64,000 nt of DNA from Flaccisagitta enflata (GCA_965153355.1 OZ231126.1:30132001-30196000), one strand, 5' to 3'; counted from the stretch's first letter, positions 23,887 through 36,182 are shown. A program made the numbers and translations. The notes: generated from the sequence alone by a model not told the origin.

Positions 23887-24504
23887 TAAAAACTTTATTT
23901 CTTAATGAAAATATACAGTGCGACTTATCAAATGAAAGGAAATTCCATCAGGAATTCAAATATGCTGTCAAAATATTTTTTATCTGCTCAGTAAATTTTG
24001 TGTGCAAAATCAAATGTAAAATTATCAAATTTGGAATTTTTTTCAAAAAAGGCTCCAAGAAATATTTCTTAATGGTTGAATCTTGATCCCTGCACATGAG
24101 GACTGTACCAAACTAAAGAGAAACTTACAGTAATCCAAAAATCGTCCTGTTGGTTCTCAGGATCCACAGTGATATGAAGGCTATCCAGTTCAGTAATCAC
24201 ACATCTTTTCATTTCAGTCGCTCCCCAATATTCTTTACTATCAAAGAAAAACCCCCATTCTGTTTTCAGCCTTATGATACCATAAATGACTGAAACATTA
24301 AATGAAAGCCTGATTCAATAGGTCAACCTCTTTTATCAGTTGTGTGATCTAAGCGCTGTTTCATCTCTGATTGACTAATTAACCTTTGTGTGATTGATTT
24401 ATTGATGATTATCTGATTGTCATGATATCATCGATTATCATTATGATGTCTTTGTGTCCACCTTCCTATCGTTATACATAATATACATCTTATCATTATT
24501 TGGA

Positions 24505-24905
24505 AAAAAGTCGAAGAATACCTTCGGCTTTTTGAGACCTGCGGAGAAATTCAGATTTCCCTTTTTCCCGTGAGTTTTTTGGGAAAGTTGATGCTTTTAT
24601 CGGGCCGAATGGGACTACGCATGAAATTAACAGCTAAGAAAGAGCTTAATCTCCTCTTTCAGATGACGCCAAGCAGAATTCTGTGCGTTCTATAGTTTTG
24701 GAGCTATGATTTTTTGAATCTTTTTTTATTTTTCCGCATTTTTCGCGTTTTCCCAAAAAACAAGGAATCAAGTTAGTTGAAGTCTGTTTGAACTTTAAAA
24801 TGTCCTAGGTGATAATTGTTCACTCTCTTTTCCTCTCCCATTTTCTCGAGCAGCATTTACGACTTTTTTCCTACGGCGATTAGCCGCCCTTATTGGTACT
24901 GATAA
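24505..24905 (+). repeat. Dispersed repeat Y, copy 1
   Basis: It starts with an AAAAAAGTCGAAG hairpin whose return arm is CTTCGGCTTTTT, and ends with TTACGACTTTTTTCC followed by a GGCG-ATTA-GCCG hairpin. The GCCAAGCAGAAT and GCTATGATTTTTT motifs are shared with the copy at 47370. Non-coding. Confidence 0.65.
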
Positions 24906-25042
24906 TCATAGCAGGATGGACATTAACAGCGATGTATGGCAAGGGACTTCAGGGACATTACGTGACGTCCCTGCTGTTGGGCTTGAAAGTCTATCGGGCT
25001 TGAAAATGTATTGTGAACAAATTTAGAAGGAAAGGAATAAAA

Positions 25043-25049
<7 letters not shown>

Positions 25050-25105
<56 letters not shown>

Positions 25106-25145
25106 AGAGAAAGAGAAAGAGACTGGCTGACAGACAGACAGACTG
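25050..25145. repeat. (GA)n-(GAAA)n-(GACA)n
   Basis: GA to 25097, GAGAAA to 25121, then CAGACAGACAG. Confidence 0.92.
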
Positions 25146-27172
25146 ACAGATAAACACAACAGAAAGACTTATTTGAATCAAATCCTATGGGGGAAATAAT
25201 AAATAAGTTTGCAAAATGAAATGAAGCAAGGGCTTGATTGATATGTGATGATGATTAGTATGCTTTGCCCCCGCCTACTATACAGTTTTTTTAGATACTT
25301 TTTTTGCACTATACATAAAATTGTATGAATCAATTGAAAACAGATCTATTTGACAAAGAAATGACCATCTAGATGAGAATCACTCGTTTATTTGTTACTT
25401 TTTGGCTAGTATTGGCTTAGAAAGTATAGAAATCAAAGCAAATCAGTGAAAAGGCTGTAGTGCTTAGATTTGCTGTCGTGCTTGGAATTGGCTTTGAAGT
25501 CCCTAGGCTCCAAGCTGCCATACATCGCTGGACATTAATATTGGTATATTTAATTCTCAACGACAGTTTTACGTTTCTTACCCAAAAAATGGGCTATCTG
25601 AAAACTGCTGTACACAAAGTACACACAGTCTGCGCCGATTACAATTTTCCAAGTATTAATGTAACAACCATTTTAATCACTCTGTTTTTATCAATTTCAC
25701 CTTCGCCACAAATTTAAAAAAAAATTTAGACCACCCTCCTTATTTCAATTTCTCGAACCTTGGAAAAAAGGGTTTTATGACCCATCTTCATCACAGTCGT
25801 CATCGACGTCATCATCGTCGTCGTCATCTTTTACAACCCCCGCAAAGTTTTACAGCCACCCTGTTCATCATTTACGATCCTCAACCCTCCATATTTTATG
25901 ACCAACCCCTTGGGAAAAAAGAAGCGGGGATGACCATTTTCATGTTTGCCATTTTTTGAATAACAGTTTCCCTTGTTAGGAAGACCTTTTGCCATGTTAT
26001 AAATCTTTAAGTTGTAAGGACCATTTTCGTATTTGCCATTTTCTTTGAATGACCGTTTATCTTATCACAAAGACCTTTTGCCAAGTTTTAAGTAATAATG
26101 ATAATTTTCCGTATTGGTTTTTGGATTAGATCACAAGAAATGGTTGTCATTTTGAAATGATTATAAATCAAATAAGACTGAAGAGCAACCATACTTAACT
26201 GACTATTTTCCACGCATGTACAAACGAAAAGCTGCCATGCTCAGCTAGTCGTATACATCTTCCCATCACGTAACTGAGGCAGGGCTTGCTCCTGTTGTGC
26301 TGTATCTATGTTTTTTTTACCTCAGAGATTTGTAACAACAACTCCAATGTCTCAATCAACTTCTGCAAACTAGTCTGACTGTCTGTATTAAGTAAGTCTC
26401 AAGAGAAAAGCTTTTTTGTATCGATCTTAGTCAAAGTTTTGTGCGAAGAACACCGACACCCAACGGAAAATCAAATCAATAATTAAATTAATAAATAGAT
26501 ATCTCCTCTCTTTGTCTGATGGAACATTTGCGATGTTGCATTGACTGGAAATTGAATGGCGCTGTTGAGGAATAGAATCACTTCATGTGTAAGTAGAATG
26601 CCATTGGACGTGATTAAATTGCATCATACATAGACCATAGTTAAATGACATCATTCGGTACTTATGGTAGACGATAGTACCATATGGTATAAAATGGAAT
26701 CACATAGCTATAGAAATGAAGGGCATCCTATGGTATAGAATGGTATAATTTGGTTGGGAATGGTATGGCATACAATTGCGTCAATTAGAGACATAGTCAA
26801 AGGGTATCTTTTGGAATAGAATGGTATAATTTGGTATGGAATGGTATGGTATGGTATATGTAGTGGAGATTGACATTACACGGAAGAGAATGACATCATA
26901 TGTTAGAGAATGGCATCATATGGCATAGATTTCAAATACGGATTGACATCATATGGAGTTGAATGGCAAGGGTAAAATTGCCGCAAGAGCTATTATAGAA
27001 AGGCATCATTTTCACGCAGTTCGCCAGATTTCAAGCCCGGACCAAAATTGCCAATAATCTCTTCATTGCGACAAAGAGTACAAAATCTTACGTAAATCAA
27101 TTCTTCCCAAATAACCGATTGAAAAAGGCTAATCAGTCTTGACGAATAAACTCATTTCAATCCTTCCCTCTG
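25146..27172. other. AT-rich interval without recognised genes
   Basis: Contains the ATGGTATAG repeat (26560-26990) and ATC-rich DNA near 25790-25830. An 85-aa frame at 25460-25717 has no splice or domain support. Confidence 0.5.
26560..26990 (+). repeat. Degenerate ATGGTATAGAATGG repeat
   Basis: GGTATAGAATGG, GGCATCATATGG and related 11-14 bp motifs recur irregularly. No unit length is strictly kept. Confidence 0.6.
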
Positions 27173-27176
27173 TATA

Positions 27177-28078
27177 CACTTATTTTTTTTTTATAAGAAC
27201 CAAGTTTATAAGAACGTTAGGCTTCAAATCGTCAAAAATTTAAGAACATGCTAAGAACATCAGAAGGCTTCATTTCTTCAAAAATTTAAGAACATTAGGC
27301 TTAAAATCTTAAAAATTTAAGAACATCTTTTTCTAGGCTGTTTTTTAATCAATTTTTCTTTGTAAATGGACAGACTCTGTATCTTTTCTGTTTATCAAAT
27401 CATGTCTCCCTTTATACAGCCTATATTTTTCTATTTTCATTGATCTTAGTTCACTTACAGAGAAGTGCTAAATACAAGGTGTGAACCCCCTAAAAACTGT
27501 AGCACCCCCACCTACAACTCTAACCAATTATATTACAGAGACTTTTAGGGTAAAGAAAGAATGTTTGTATCATTAGAAGTGGCGCCACCAGAGCTATTTT
27601 TAAATTTTGACCTCTAACTCAAAATATAACTAATAAACATGTTAAAATAAGCTAATTTTAAATATTCATAAAAACAAGGTTTTTGAACTATAATTTTGAA
27701 CTGGAGTGGAAATTTCAAAATCGCCCTGGTGGTGCCACTTGTATAGTCCTAAGCTATGATTTATAACCTAACACAAACTATTTATTGGTGTAGTTTGATC
27801 TGTAAGGGGGGGTGCTACAGTTTTAGGGGGTTCACATTCTATATTTCGCCTTCCTCTGTAAAACGTTTAAATCTGCTACTTAATTGTTTCATTGACATTT
27901 TCCATTATTTTCTCCTTAATGACAAATTTAAAACTAATTAAGAACATTCTTAATTAAAGGTTAAAAAGTGCGTTTAAATTAAGAACAATTTAAGAACTTT
28001 CAAGCCTTGAAATTGCTCAAAATTTAAGAACATTGAAGGCTTGCTCAAAAAATGACGTTCTTATATAAAAAAAAAGTG
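27177..28078. mobile_element. TATAAGAAC-family MITE, host of a nested palindrome
   Basis: The ends are CACTT plus a T tract plus ATAAGAAC on the left and its inverse on the right, flanked by TA. Subterminal sequence repeats TTTAAGAACAT and AGGCTT motifs in both orientations. A second MITE (27475-27839) is inserted in the middle. No coding sequence is seen. Confidence 0.75.
27475..27839. mobile_element. Near-complete palindromic MITE nested in another MITE
   Basis: Terminal repeats containing TGTGAACCCCCTAAAA and TGTAGCACCCCC face each other, and the inner arms (GTGGCGCCACC near 27579, its inverse near 27731) are also complementary, so nearly the whole 365 bp can fold into one hairpin. It is flanked by TA (27473-27474, 27840-27841). 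Confidence 0.8.
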
Positions 28079-28370
28079 TATATCTCTCTCTCTCACTTAA
28101 TTTGGCTGTTGGTCTTCTCGGCTGCTACTTACTTTCTCTCCTTCTTTCCCCCTCAATCGATTCCCAGGGACCAAGACCAGATTATCTTTCTTGGTAATTT
28201 GCCAATTGGCTTTTTTTTTCCTTTCTTCCCGTCCTCTCCCGTCTGTCTGCGCGTCTCACGGTTGCAGTGATCTCGCTTTCAATTTGGAAAATCTTCTTTC
28301 TCTTCTCTTAACGTCTTTCCTTATTCTCTGTGTTTCTAGCAATGTATATCTCTTAATTTTATGTCTCTTA

Positions 28371-28972
28371 CAGGGTCATCCACCTGAGTTGTCGGATTCT
28401 GTTAAGCTTTTACTCCTACATGCCAAGAGACATGGGTTTGAAATTAATCAAGTCTTAAAGAGTATAGATTGACATTTTTTGTATCAAAATTTCAGCCATT
28501 TTGGTCGAGTAGTTTGTCTTTTATATGAATTTGAAGTGGCATGAGTAATTTCACATTTGACAGATTTTCCATCAAAAATCAAGAATTCTGTTTGCCTTCA
28601 TTTTCATTTTTTTTTTAAATTTCTATGCCATAAAGATAAGATTGATCTTCAATGATAGATAAGCTGAGAAACATTTTAAACTACTTCAAAAACATCACTG
28701 ATTCAAGCCTTTTTTGGATTGATGATTCAAAAAAATTGTGACGTTAACCTTCACAATTCCTGAAATTTATTGAAAAATCTGCCCATTCCTGAAATAAAAG
28801 CTTTATGTTCAAATCCATGTGGAAGACAAACTACTTGACCAAAATGGATGAAATTTTGACACAAAAAATGTCAATGTATACTCTTTAAGACTAGATTAAT
28901 ATCAAATACATGACTTTTAGCATCTGTGAGTAAAAGCTTAACGGAATCCGACAACTCAGCTGGATGACCCGG
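28371..28972. mobile_element. MITE with CAGGGTCATCC ends, TA duplication
   Basis: Ends at 28371 and 28972 are inverted repeats of more than 130 bp (through 28520 and from 28835), flanked by TA (28369-28370, 28973-28974). The starts are CAGGGTCATCCA and, from the other end, CCGGGTCATCCA. The interior is AT-rich and non-coding. It shares the CAGGGT start with the 22709 MITE but not the interior. Confidence 0.85.
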
Positions 28973-29040
28973 TAGTTTGCTTCCATCTGGCTGTCCAGTG
29001 TCCACCTGTCTGTGTGTCTGTATGACTCTGAGGCTCTATG

Positions 29041-29358
<318 letters not shown>

Positions 29359-29589
29359 GTGCTAATAAGGGGCCTCACAAGTAGTTTAAGTTTAAAACAT
29401 CACCGAAGTTTTGTTGTTTGTCTTGATTCCATTCTTTCAAATTTCTGTTTAAAACAAAAGAAAACAAAAAAAATGTGAGTGTTTTGCTAAGTTGGTGTAA
29501 ACTGTGTTCTTTCTAGTGTTCAACAGATGAATTTAGTTAGTACCGCAACAATGAATGACAGCAAGAGAAAAAAAAAAGGAAAAAGGAAT

Positions 29590-29872
29590 GGGGGGAGAGA
29601 AGAGAAAAAAAAGGAAAAGAAGAAATAATGTTAAATCAACTTAAAAGAAAGAAAAGGTGACGAAGAGGAAGCAGAAGAAGAAGCAGGAGGAGAAGTATTA
29701 GAAGAAGAAGAAGATGAAGAAGTAGAGGAGGAAGGAGAAGTAGAAAAACAAAGAAGAAGAAGAAGAAGAGGAAGAAAAGGGAAGAAGACGAAGGAGAAGA
29801 AAAAGAAGAAGTCAAGTCAAGAAGAAGGAGAAGAAGGAGAAGAAGAAGAAGAAGAAGAGACAAGAGGAGAAT
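29590..29872. repeat. GAA/GGA purine-rich tract
   Basis: Imperfect GAAGAAGAGG repeats. The following 29873-30472 has only a GTC/ATC patch at 30118-30195. Confidence 0.85.
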
Positions 29873-30567
29873 GAGGGGAAAAAAGTGATTGAAATGTACA
29901 GTAATATGAGTTGGCAAACGTTTTTATTCGCAGCTGGTGAAAAAAAGAAGAAGATTTTTCAGACTATAAAGACTTCTTTGTTCACGTAAATCGTTTTGAA
30001 AGGCGAAACAGAAATTTAATGATTTTTTAATTTCACTTTTCACTTAAGTAAAGGAAAATAAATTGATTCTACTTTACGTTGAAAGAGCACGAAAAGGAGT
30101 CCAAAACCGGTCGTAATAGTCGTCGTCTTCGTTCTCTTCATCTTTATCGTCATCGTCGTTGTCATCGTCGTCGTCATGGTCGTCATCGTCGTCTGTTAAT
30201 GATTAAGTTGTTTTGGTTGTTACTTTAAGAAAGGTGCACCGGAGTAACTGAAAAACAAAAATAAAAGTGCTCTTTCTTTCCTTCTTTTTTTTTCCTTTTT
30301 TTTTGCTTGGATATATGCACGATTTTTTTGTCCGTCTTGTCGGTTCGCAATAGCGCATGTCCACTACCTTTTCTGTGGATCCATCTTAACGTCTCTTCTG
30401 CCAATCTTCCTCATTGAGTGTGTTTCTACTGGCGACCAAAAAGTTGCTTCTTCCCATTTGACGGGATTACCCACAACACTGTGCTTTTAATGAAAATCTG
30501 AGTGAAAAATCATATAACAGTGGGTTTCTCTGCATTTTTGTGAAGTGTTGGGGTGTGATAACATGTA

Positions 30568-31179
30568 CCATCTTGGCCATAAATATGGAAACAGTTAGTG
30601 TATAAGTTGATTTATTGACTAGAATTGAACGACAAACATATCAAAACGCATCTAGTATTTTGTGTGACCGCCTTGGGCATCGACCACCGCCTGCATGCGC
30701 CGTGGCATCGATTCGTAGAGAGACTGGAGGTACGCCGGAGTGATGTTGTCCCAAACCTTTTCCGCGATTCTTTTCAGCCCAGCGATCGATGTTGCTCGTT
30801 CGTGTCGCTGCAGGTGCTTCATTTGGCTCCACAAGTTTTCAATGGGATTGAGATCTGGACTGTTTCCAGGCCAACCCTCGAAGAGCTTAACACCTCGATC
30901 CTGGTGCCATTTCTTCGTAGATTTGGCCCGATGCGCGGGTGCGCCATCTTCCATGAAGCGGAAAAACTTTTTTTCCTCCATTTCTTTCCTCCTGCAAAAA
31001 GCATATGCTTTCTTCTTTCGGCTCTCATTTCTAAACGAATAAAGATACAGGAACCAGCTTGGTCTCATTTGATAGATCTTTTGCAGACGCGAATTTTGAA
31101 AAAAAAATCATCTCTCTGCGATGAAAATTGAGCGAGTTATGACACTTTTTAGCTGTTTCCATATTTATGGCCAAGATGG
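30568..31179 (-). mobile_element. Internally deleted Tc1/mariner element
   Basis: The element is 612 bp with perfect 27-bp terminal inverted repeats (30568-30594 and 31153-31179, starting CCATCTTGGCC) and TA target duplications at 30566-30567 and 31180-31181. It is inserted in the left arm of a fold-back element, whose right arm preserves the uninterrupted site. It is too short for a full transposase and is therefore non-autonomous. The perfect terminal repeats suggest a fairly recent insertion. Confidence 0.92.
30652..31068 (-). pseudogene. C-terminal fragment of Tc1/mariner transposase
   Basis: The frame contains FMEDGAPAHRAKSTKKW, with the second catalytic Asp, and WPGNSPDLNPIENLW, with the final catalytic Glu, separated by 35 residues. 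This is the C-terminal half of a DDE-type cut-and-paste transposase. It continues through KRIAEKVWDNI and QSLYESMPRRM to GGHTKY and a stop near the element end, as usual for Tc1-like enzymes. The N-terminal DNA-binding domains and the first catalytic Asp are absent, removed by an internal deletion, so it cannot be active. The residues upstream of the FMED motif are not recognisable transposase. Confidence 0.88.
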
Positions 31180-31706
31180 TAACTGGCCAAAATAAAATCA
31201 TCCACCGAGCGCTTTTTGAGTAATCTTCAAAATGGAAAGAAATTGGACTCATTTTCAATGAAGATTCTACTGAGTTGTATTGACATATTTTTTGACTTCA
31301 TATTGTTAATCTATGCAAAATTCCCTTTCATTTGATAGGTCACACTATATGGTTTAGTTTTAGAGTAAAGTTTTCATTTTTTGAGCCACCGTTACTTTTT
31401 TGTAACGGTGACTCAAAAAATGAAAATTTCAATTCTTTGCGAAAATCTGGAGTGCGACCTATCAAATGAAAGAGAATTTTGCATAGATTAACAATATGGA
31501 GTCAAAAAATAGGTCAATACAACTCAGTAGAATCTTCATTGAAAATGGGTTCAATTTTTTAATATTTTGAAGATTCCTCAAAAAGTGCTCAGTGAATGAT
31601 TTTATTTTGGCTAGTTACATGTTATCACACCCCAACACTATATAAAAATGCAAAGAAACCCACTGTTATGCGATTTTTCACTCAGATTCTTTTTGAAAGC
31701 ACAGTG

Positions 31707-32177
31707 ACAAAGGAGTGAACAAAATGAATGAGTGTAGCCAAAGGGAGCACTGGGGAGCGAGTGAGCGGTGCGAGCGAACGAATGTAGCGAGCGATTGTCG
31801 GTGACTAGAAACTCACCCTTCCTCTTTCCGTCAGTTTGCGCGAGTGTCTGTCTTCTGGTCGGAATGTCAATTTACCTGTCTAGTGTCTATATTCCTGTCC
31901 GTCAGTTTGTCAATCAATTCCTCGTTCGCTTGTCAGGCGTCAATAACTTGCTTACCCTCGGTCTGTTGCCTGTCTTCTCTATTGTCTGTCTGTCTGTCTG
32001 TGTCTGTCTGCCGGTCTACGTGGCCTACGTGCCCATGTCTGCTGTCTGTCTATCTTTCCGTCTTGGTATATGTCTACTCTTTCTTGCCGTGACAGGTGAC
32101 AGTGACAACAATGTGTTTTTGTATTTTTGTGTGACTGTGTATCAATGGTCTCTGCATGTCTTCGTCAATAAATTAAT

Positions 32178-32179
<2 letters not shown>
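31707..32179. other. Degenerate GTCTGTC-rich interval
   Basis: CTGTC motifs precede the (GT)n array; the long frames here are Cys/Ser/Val-rich by-products. Confidence 0.6.
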
Positions 32180-32235
<56 letters not shown>

Positions 32236-32337
32236 GCGTGTGCGTGTGTGTGTGTGTGTTTGTGTGTTTGTGTGTTTGTGTGTTTGTGTGTTTGTGCGTG
32301 CGTGCGCGCGCGCGTGCGTGCATGCGTGCGTGCGTGT
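32180..32337. repeat. (GT)n with GC and GTTT variants
   Basis: Pure GT to 32230, then GTGC, TGTTTGTG and GCGTGCGC variants. Confidence 0.95.
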
Positions 32338-32899
32338 GCGTTTTCAATGAATGACAAGATTCTCGGGCAATACAAAGCGGGAACCAATCGCCGACGGCCC
32401 CCGTCAAAACAACAACAACCAAACCAATAACCACAAAAGCAACAACAACATTAACGACCACCAAAACATTGATGTGAATCAACATCAAAGGATCAGACAA
32501 CTTCCGATTAAATGTTGCTTGATGACGAGGGAATTGAGGCAGGAGAGGAGAAAAGTGTTTTAAAGTATGAAATGGAGGGCAGTATAAAGAATGAAATGGT
32601 ATAGGGCAAAATGAATGGTGATGGGGCTTATTGGAGGTGATGAGGGTTGGAAGCCTCAAGCAAAGAGAAGCGGGATGTGGGGTGTATAAGAGGAGAAGAT
32701 AGGGCTAAAGAAAAGCATGGTAAGTTGGAGAAGAGGGGAAAGTGGAATAATGAGGAAAGGGGAGCAATGGATCGGGGAGTGACAGGAGTAAGGCCTGGGA
32801 CCATGGTGGGTAGAGAAAGGAGAGAATTAAATCAGGGGTTAGATAAAAAGCCAATGAAAAAGGTTGTTCAAATAAAAATTACGAAACGAAATAGTTGCC
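32338..32899. other. Purine-rich interval, no recognised gene
   Basis: A CAACAA/CCAAAACA patch at 32400-32470 and AGGGGAAAG-type DNA; a 93-aa Lys/Arg/Glu-rich frame at 32647-32928 is unsupported. Confidence 0.5.
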
Positions 32900-33059
32900 T
32901 TTTTAGATGCGTCCTCGCATCTCTATAATTGGCCGTGTCCGTCCGTCGGTCGGTTGGTCGGTTGGTTGGTTGGTTGGTTACGCATTCGTCAATATCGCGA
33001 AACTCTTCATAATTTTGATATAAAAGTGCATCATCATCATCGTAATCATCATTGACATT

Positions 33060-33100
<41 letters not shown>

Positions 33101-33490
33101 CATCATCATCATCATTACCATCATCATCGTCGTCGTCGTCGTCGTCGTCATCGTCGTCTTTGTCGTCATCATCATCGTCGTCCCCATCATGGTCATCGTA
33201 AACATCGTCGTCCTCATCATCGTCGTCGTCATCATCGTCGTCGTCATCAGTGTCATCATTGTCATCATCGTCATCATCATCGTCGTCATCATTGTCGTCA
33301 TTTTTGTCATGTTACACCATATAAAGTAGACCTTATAAAATGAGACTGTATAAAGTAGACCTTATAAAGTGAGACCGTGTAAAGTAACACCATATATATA
33401 AAGTAAGACCCTATACAGTGAGACCATATGAAATTAGACCATATAAACCAAGACCGTATAAAGAAAGACCATTTAAACCAAGACAAGACG
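32900..33490 (-). mobile_element. GATGCG-type HINE-like copy, 5' end unclear
   Basis: The plus strand starts TTTTTAGATGCGTCCTCGCATC, TATAATTGGCCGTGTCC and a GGTCGGTTGGTT core. It contains (ATC/GTC)n (33029-33303) and ATAAAGTAGACCTTATAAAG-type repeats (33310-33480). The expected GAGGACGCATC end is only recognisable as AAGACGCATC at 33485-33494, and no CTTGTT follows. Confidence 0.6.
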
Positions 33491-33559
33491 CATCAGCATT
33501 ATCGTCGTCATCAAAAACAACATTATGGCCATCATCATAAACATCAGCATCATAGTTAC

Positions 33560-33627
<68 letters not shown>

Positions 33628-34066
33628 CCACCATCAGCATCATCATCATTGTTACCATCATCATCATCAGCATCGTCATCATAATCATCATCATCATTTC
33701 CATCGACATCATCATTATCATAGTTTCTTTCCCGTCATCATCATAATCATCATCATCCTCATCATTGTTACCATCGTCATCATCTTTACCATCATCATCA
33801 TTGTCATCAGCGTCGTCGTCGTGGTTGTCATCAGCATCATCGTTACAATCGTCATCATTTATCAACATGATCATTAACGTAGTCTTTTTTTCTGTTGTCA
33901 TCATCATCATCGTCATATTCATCATCATCATCGTCATGTTCATCATCATCATCATCATCATCATCGTCATCATCATCATCATCGTCATATTCATCGTCAC
34001 CATCATCAGCGTCATCGCTACAATCGTCATCGTTGTCATCATTCAACATCATTATTATTAACATTG
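33491..34066. repeat. (ATC)n with GTC variants
   Basis: Several ATC blocks (33556-33642, 33899-34000) separated by variant triplets. Confidence 0.92.
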
Positions 34067-34411
34067 TTTTTTTTAGATGCGTCCTCGCATCTCTATAAGA
34101 GGGCATGTCCGTCCGTCGGTTGGTCGGTCGGTTACACATTTATCATAATCCACTATATCTATGCCATATTACACATGAATCACAACTGGATCAATAAAGC
34201 AGAGCAACATAGCGTAAAATCAGATTATATAGAGACATTTTTAGTGAGATTAAAGTAGAACCATATAAAGAAGACCATCTCAGAAGACTATATGAGAATA
34301 AATATAAAGAAAGACATATAAAGAAAAGACCATATAAAGAAAGACCATATAAAAAGAAAGACCATATAAATAAAGAAGAGAGGACGCATCGTTGGCCTAT
34401 CAAGCCTTGTT
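34067..34411 (-). mobile_element. GATGCG-type HINE-like copy, complete
   Basis: Opens TTTTAGATGCGTCCTCGCATC, TCTATAAGAGGGCATGTCC and a GTCGGTTGGTCGG core; closes GAGGACGCATC...CAAGCCTTGTTTT. The 5'-side interior is an ACCATATAAAGAAAG minisatellite of about 15 bp (34258-34372), related to the repeat inside the 32900 copy. Confidence 0.85.
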
Positions 34412-34495
34412 TTATAATTTTCTACAATTTAGAGGTTGTTGTTTTGTTGATAGGTGGTGGCTAAAAGAAAATCCCAAGAGAAGAGAGAAGAATTA

Positions 34496-34622
<127 letters not shown>

Positions 34623-34797
34623 ACAAAAAGAGACAGAGAGAAAGAAAAATAGAGATAACGTTGGGATTATTTTATTTTTGTGGCCGTCTCCTGTTTTTCT
34701 TTTTCGTTATTCTAAATATGTCAATTTTCGACTTTTCTTCTGCCACAAAGATTAAAAAAGAGAGCAACATGAAAGAATCCAGTCCGGCCCGGATCGT

Positions 34798-34956
34798 GCT
34801 CTCTCTGTCTCTCTTTCTGGCTTCTCTCTCTGTCTCTCTTTCTGGCTCCTCTCTCTTTCTGGCATCTCTCGTTGTCTCTCTTTCTTCTCCTGTCCGTTTT
34901 TTCTGTCTCCTTTTTTCTTTCTGTGCGCGTGTGTGAGTGTACGTATGCGTTTGCGC

Positions 34957-35030
<74 letters not shown>
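34798..35030. repeat. CTGTCTCTCTTTCTGG repeat then (TC)n
   Basis: About five 24-26 bp TCTGGC(T/A)TCTCTCTCTGTC units, then TC 34959-35030. Confidence 0.9.
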
Positions 35031-35034
<4 letters not shown>

Positions 35035-35081
35035 AAAGGGATAGACAAGGGAGAGAGACGAAAACAACCAAGCAGATGATA

Positions 35082-35232
35082 AACAAGGCCGGATACACGG
35101 CAATCCAGTCGCGGACGGTTGGGCAGGAGCAGTGATGCGAAAACCGATCGCAATTCAAAAATGTTACGGAGGGACGGACGGACGGACCGACCGACACGGC
35201 AAGTTGTAGAGTCGCGTGTCCGCGACTAAAAA
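35082..35232 (+). mobile_element. HINE-like 1a copy
   Basis: AACAAGGCCGGATACACGGC, AGTCGCGGAC, GGACGGACGGACGGACCGAC, TAGAGTCGCG-TGTC-CGCGACT hairpin, AAAAA. It closely resembles the copy at 23736 (GGTTGGGCAGGAGCAGTGAT). Confidence 0.88.
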
Positions 35233-35392
35233 CAAAAATGTAAAAATGTGAACAGAATTTGTTAAAAAAAATATTGTGACGCGTGATCGTGAATGTTGAT
35301 CATTGAGCCCTTTTGAGAAAGGAAGACCAGGAGAAAGAAGGACAAGAGGAACTCGGAAAGAAAGGCAGGAAATCTATACAGAAAGAAGTCTA

Positions 35393-35579
35393 AACAAGGC
35401 CGGATACACGGCCAATATCAGTCGCGGACGGGTGGGCAGGGGCGGAAATGCGTGTTTTCCCACTTTTTGACTCGAGCGTGACGGACCGACCGACCAACCG
35501 ACCAACCGACCAACCAACCAACCAACCGACGGACGGACGGACAAAGCCTCTTATAGAGTCGCTAGTCCGCGACTAAAAA
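35393..35579 (+). mobile_element. HINE-like 1a copy with extended core
   Basis: AACAAGGCCGGATACACGGC, AGTCGCGGAC, GGGTGGGCAGGGGCGG, then ACCGACCAACCGACC-type repeats of about 70 bp and GTCCGCGACTAAAAA. Confidence 0.88.
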
Positions 35580-35676
35580 GAAGGAATGAAAATAAAGAGA
35601 CACAGAGAAAGAAGAAGAGAAATATATAAGATGAAAGAAAAATCCAAAGGAAGGAATAGAGAAAGCAAGGGAAAAA

Positions 35677-35677
35677 G

Positions 35678-35748
<71 letters not shown>

Positions 35749-35750
35749 AA
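35677..35750. repeat. (GAAA)n
   Basis: About 18 units, purine-rich left flank. Confidence 0.95.
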
Positions 35751-35835
35751 ATAAAATGAACAGACGCATTCACAAAGGGAAAACTGGCCGAAACCAGCAA
35801 ACACTGTGAAAAGGGTATAAAGATAAGACCAAGGG

Positions 35836-35837
<2 letters not shown>

Positions 35838-35866
<29 letters not shown>

Positions 35867-35867
35867 G
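35838..35867. repeat. (GA)n, short
   Basis: 15 dinucleotides. Confidence 0.9.
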
Positions 35868-35989
35868 TTGTTTGCATCATTGAGATAACTCGGAAAATGT
35901 AAATAATCTGTAGGGTATGAACGGATTTCAGAGAGATCACGTCTAAGATCAGCGGTGAATTCAACCCAAGGGAAGGAAAAAAATAAAAG

Positions 35990-36182
<193 letters not shown>

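Larger units (their letters stand above)
22282..24176. mobile_element. Second CACT-ended fold-back element, with nested insertions
   Basis: Inverted arms (about 22286-22530 and 23940-24171) end in CACTATGG / CACTGTGG (right end read in reverse) and are flanked by ATAT on both sides (22282-22285, 24172-24175). The arms share the TTTGATAGGT(T/C)GCACT motif with the 30477 element. The interior holds a TA-flanked MITE (22709-23702) and a HINE copy (23736-23886). The left arm has about 110-130 bp missing from the right arm. Confidence 0.75.
30477..31706. mobile_element. Fold-back element with CACTGTG ends, 4-bp TSD
   Basis: With the Tc1 copy removed, the two arms (30477-30567 plus 31182-31394, and 31400-31706) are near-complete inverted repeats that meet at a GTAACGGTG-type centre near 31397. 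Termini are CACTGTGC on both sides, flanked by ACAA (30473-30476 and 31707-31710). The arms include a CATTTGATAGGTC motif shared with other copies. No coding capacity is seen. CAC-starting ends occur in Chapaev/CACTA-type and Transib elements; the 4-bp duplication fits the former better. Confidence 0.8.

Noticed and set aside
22282-24176. Recombination-signal (RSS) interpretation of CACTGTG ends
   Set aside because: The heptamer resembles an RSS, but no nonamer at 12/23 spacing was evident and the duplication is 4 bp, so an ordinary DNA transposon is simpler.
30625-31131. 168-aa plus-strand ORF
   Set aside because: It is the antisense shadow of the Tc1 transposase fragment.
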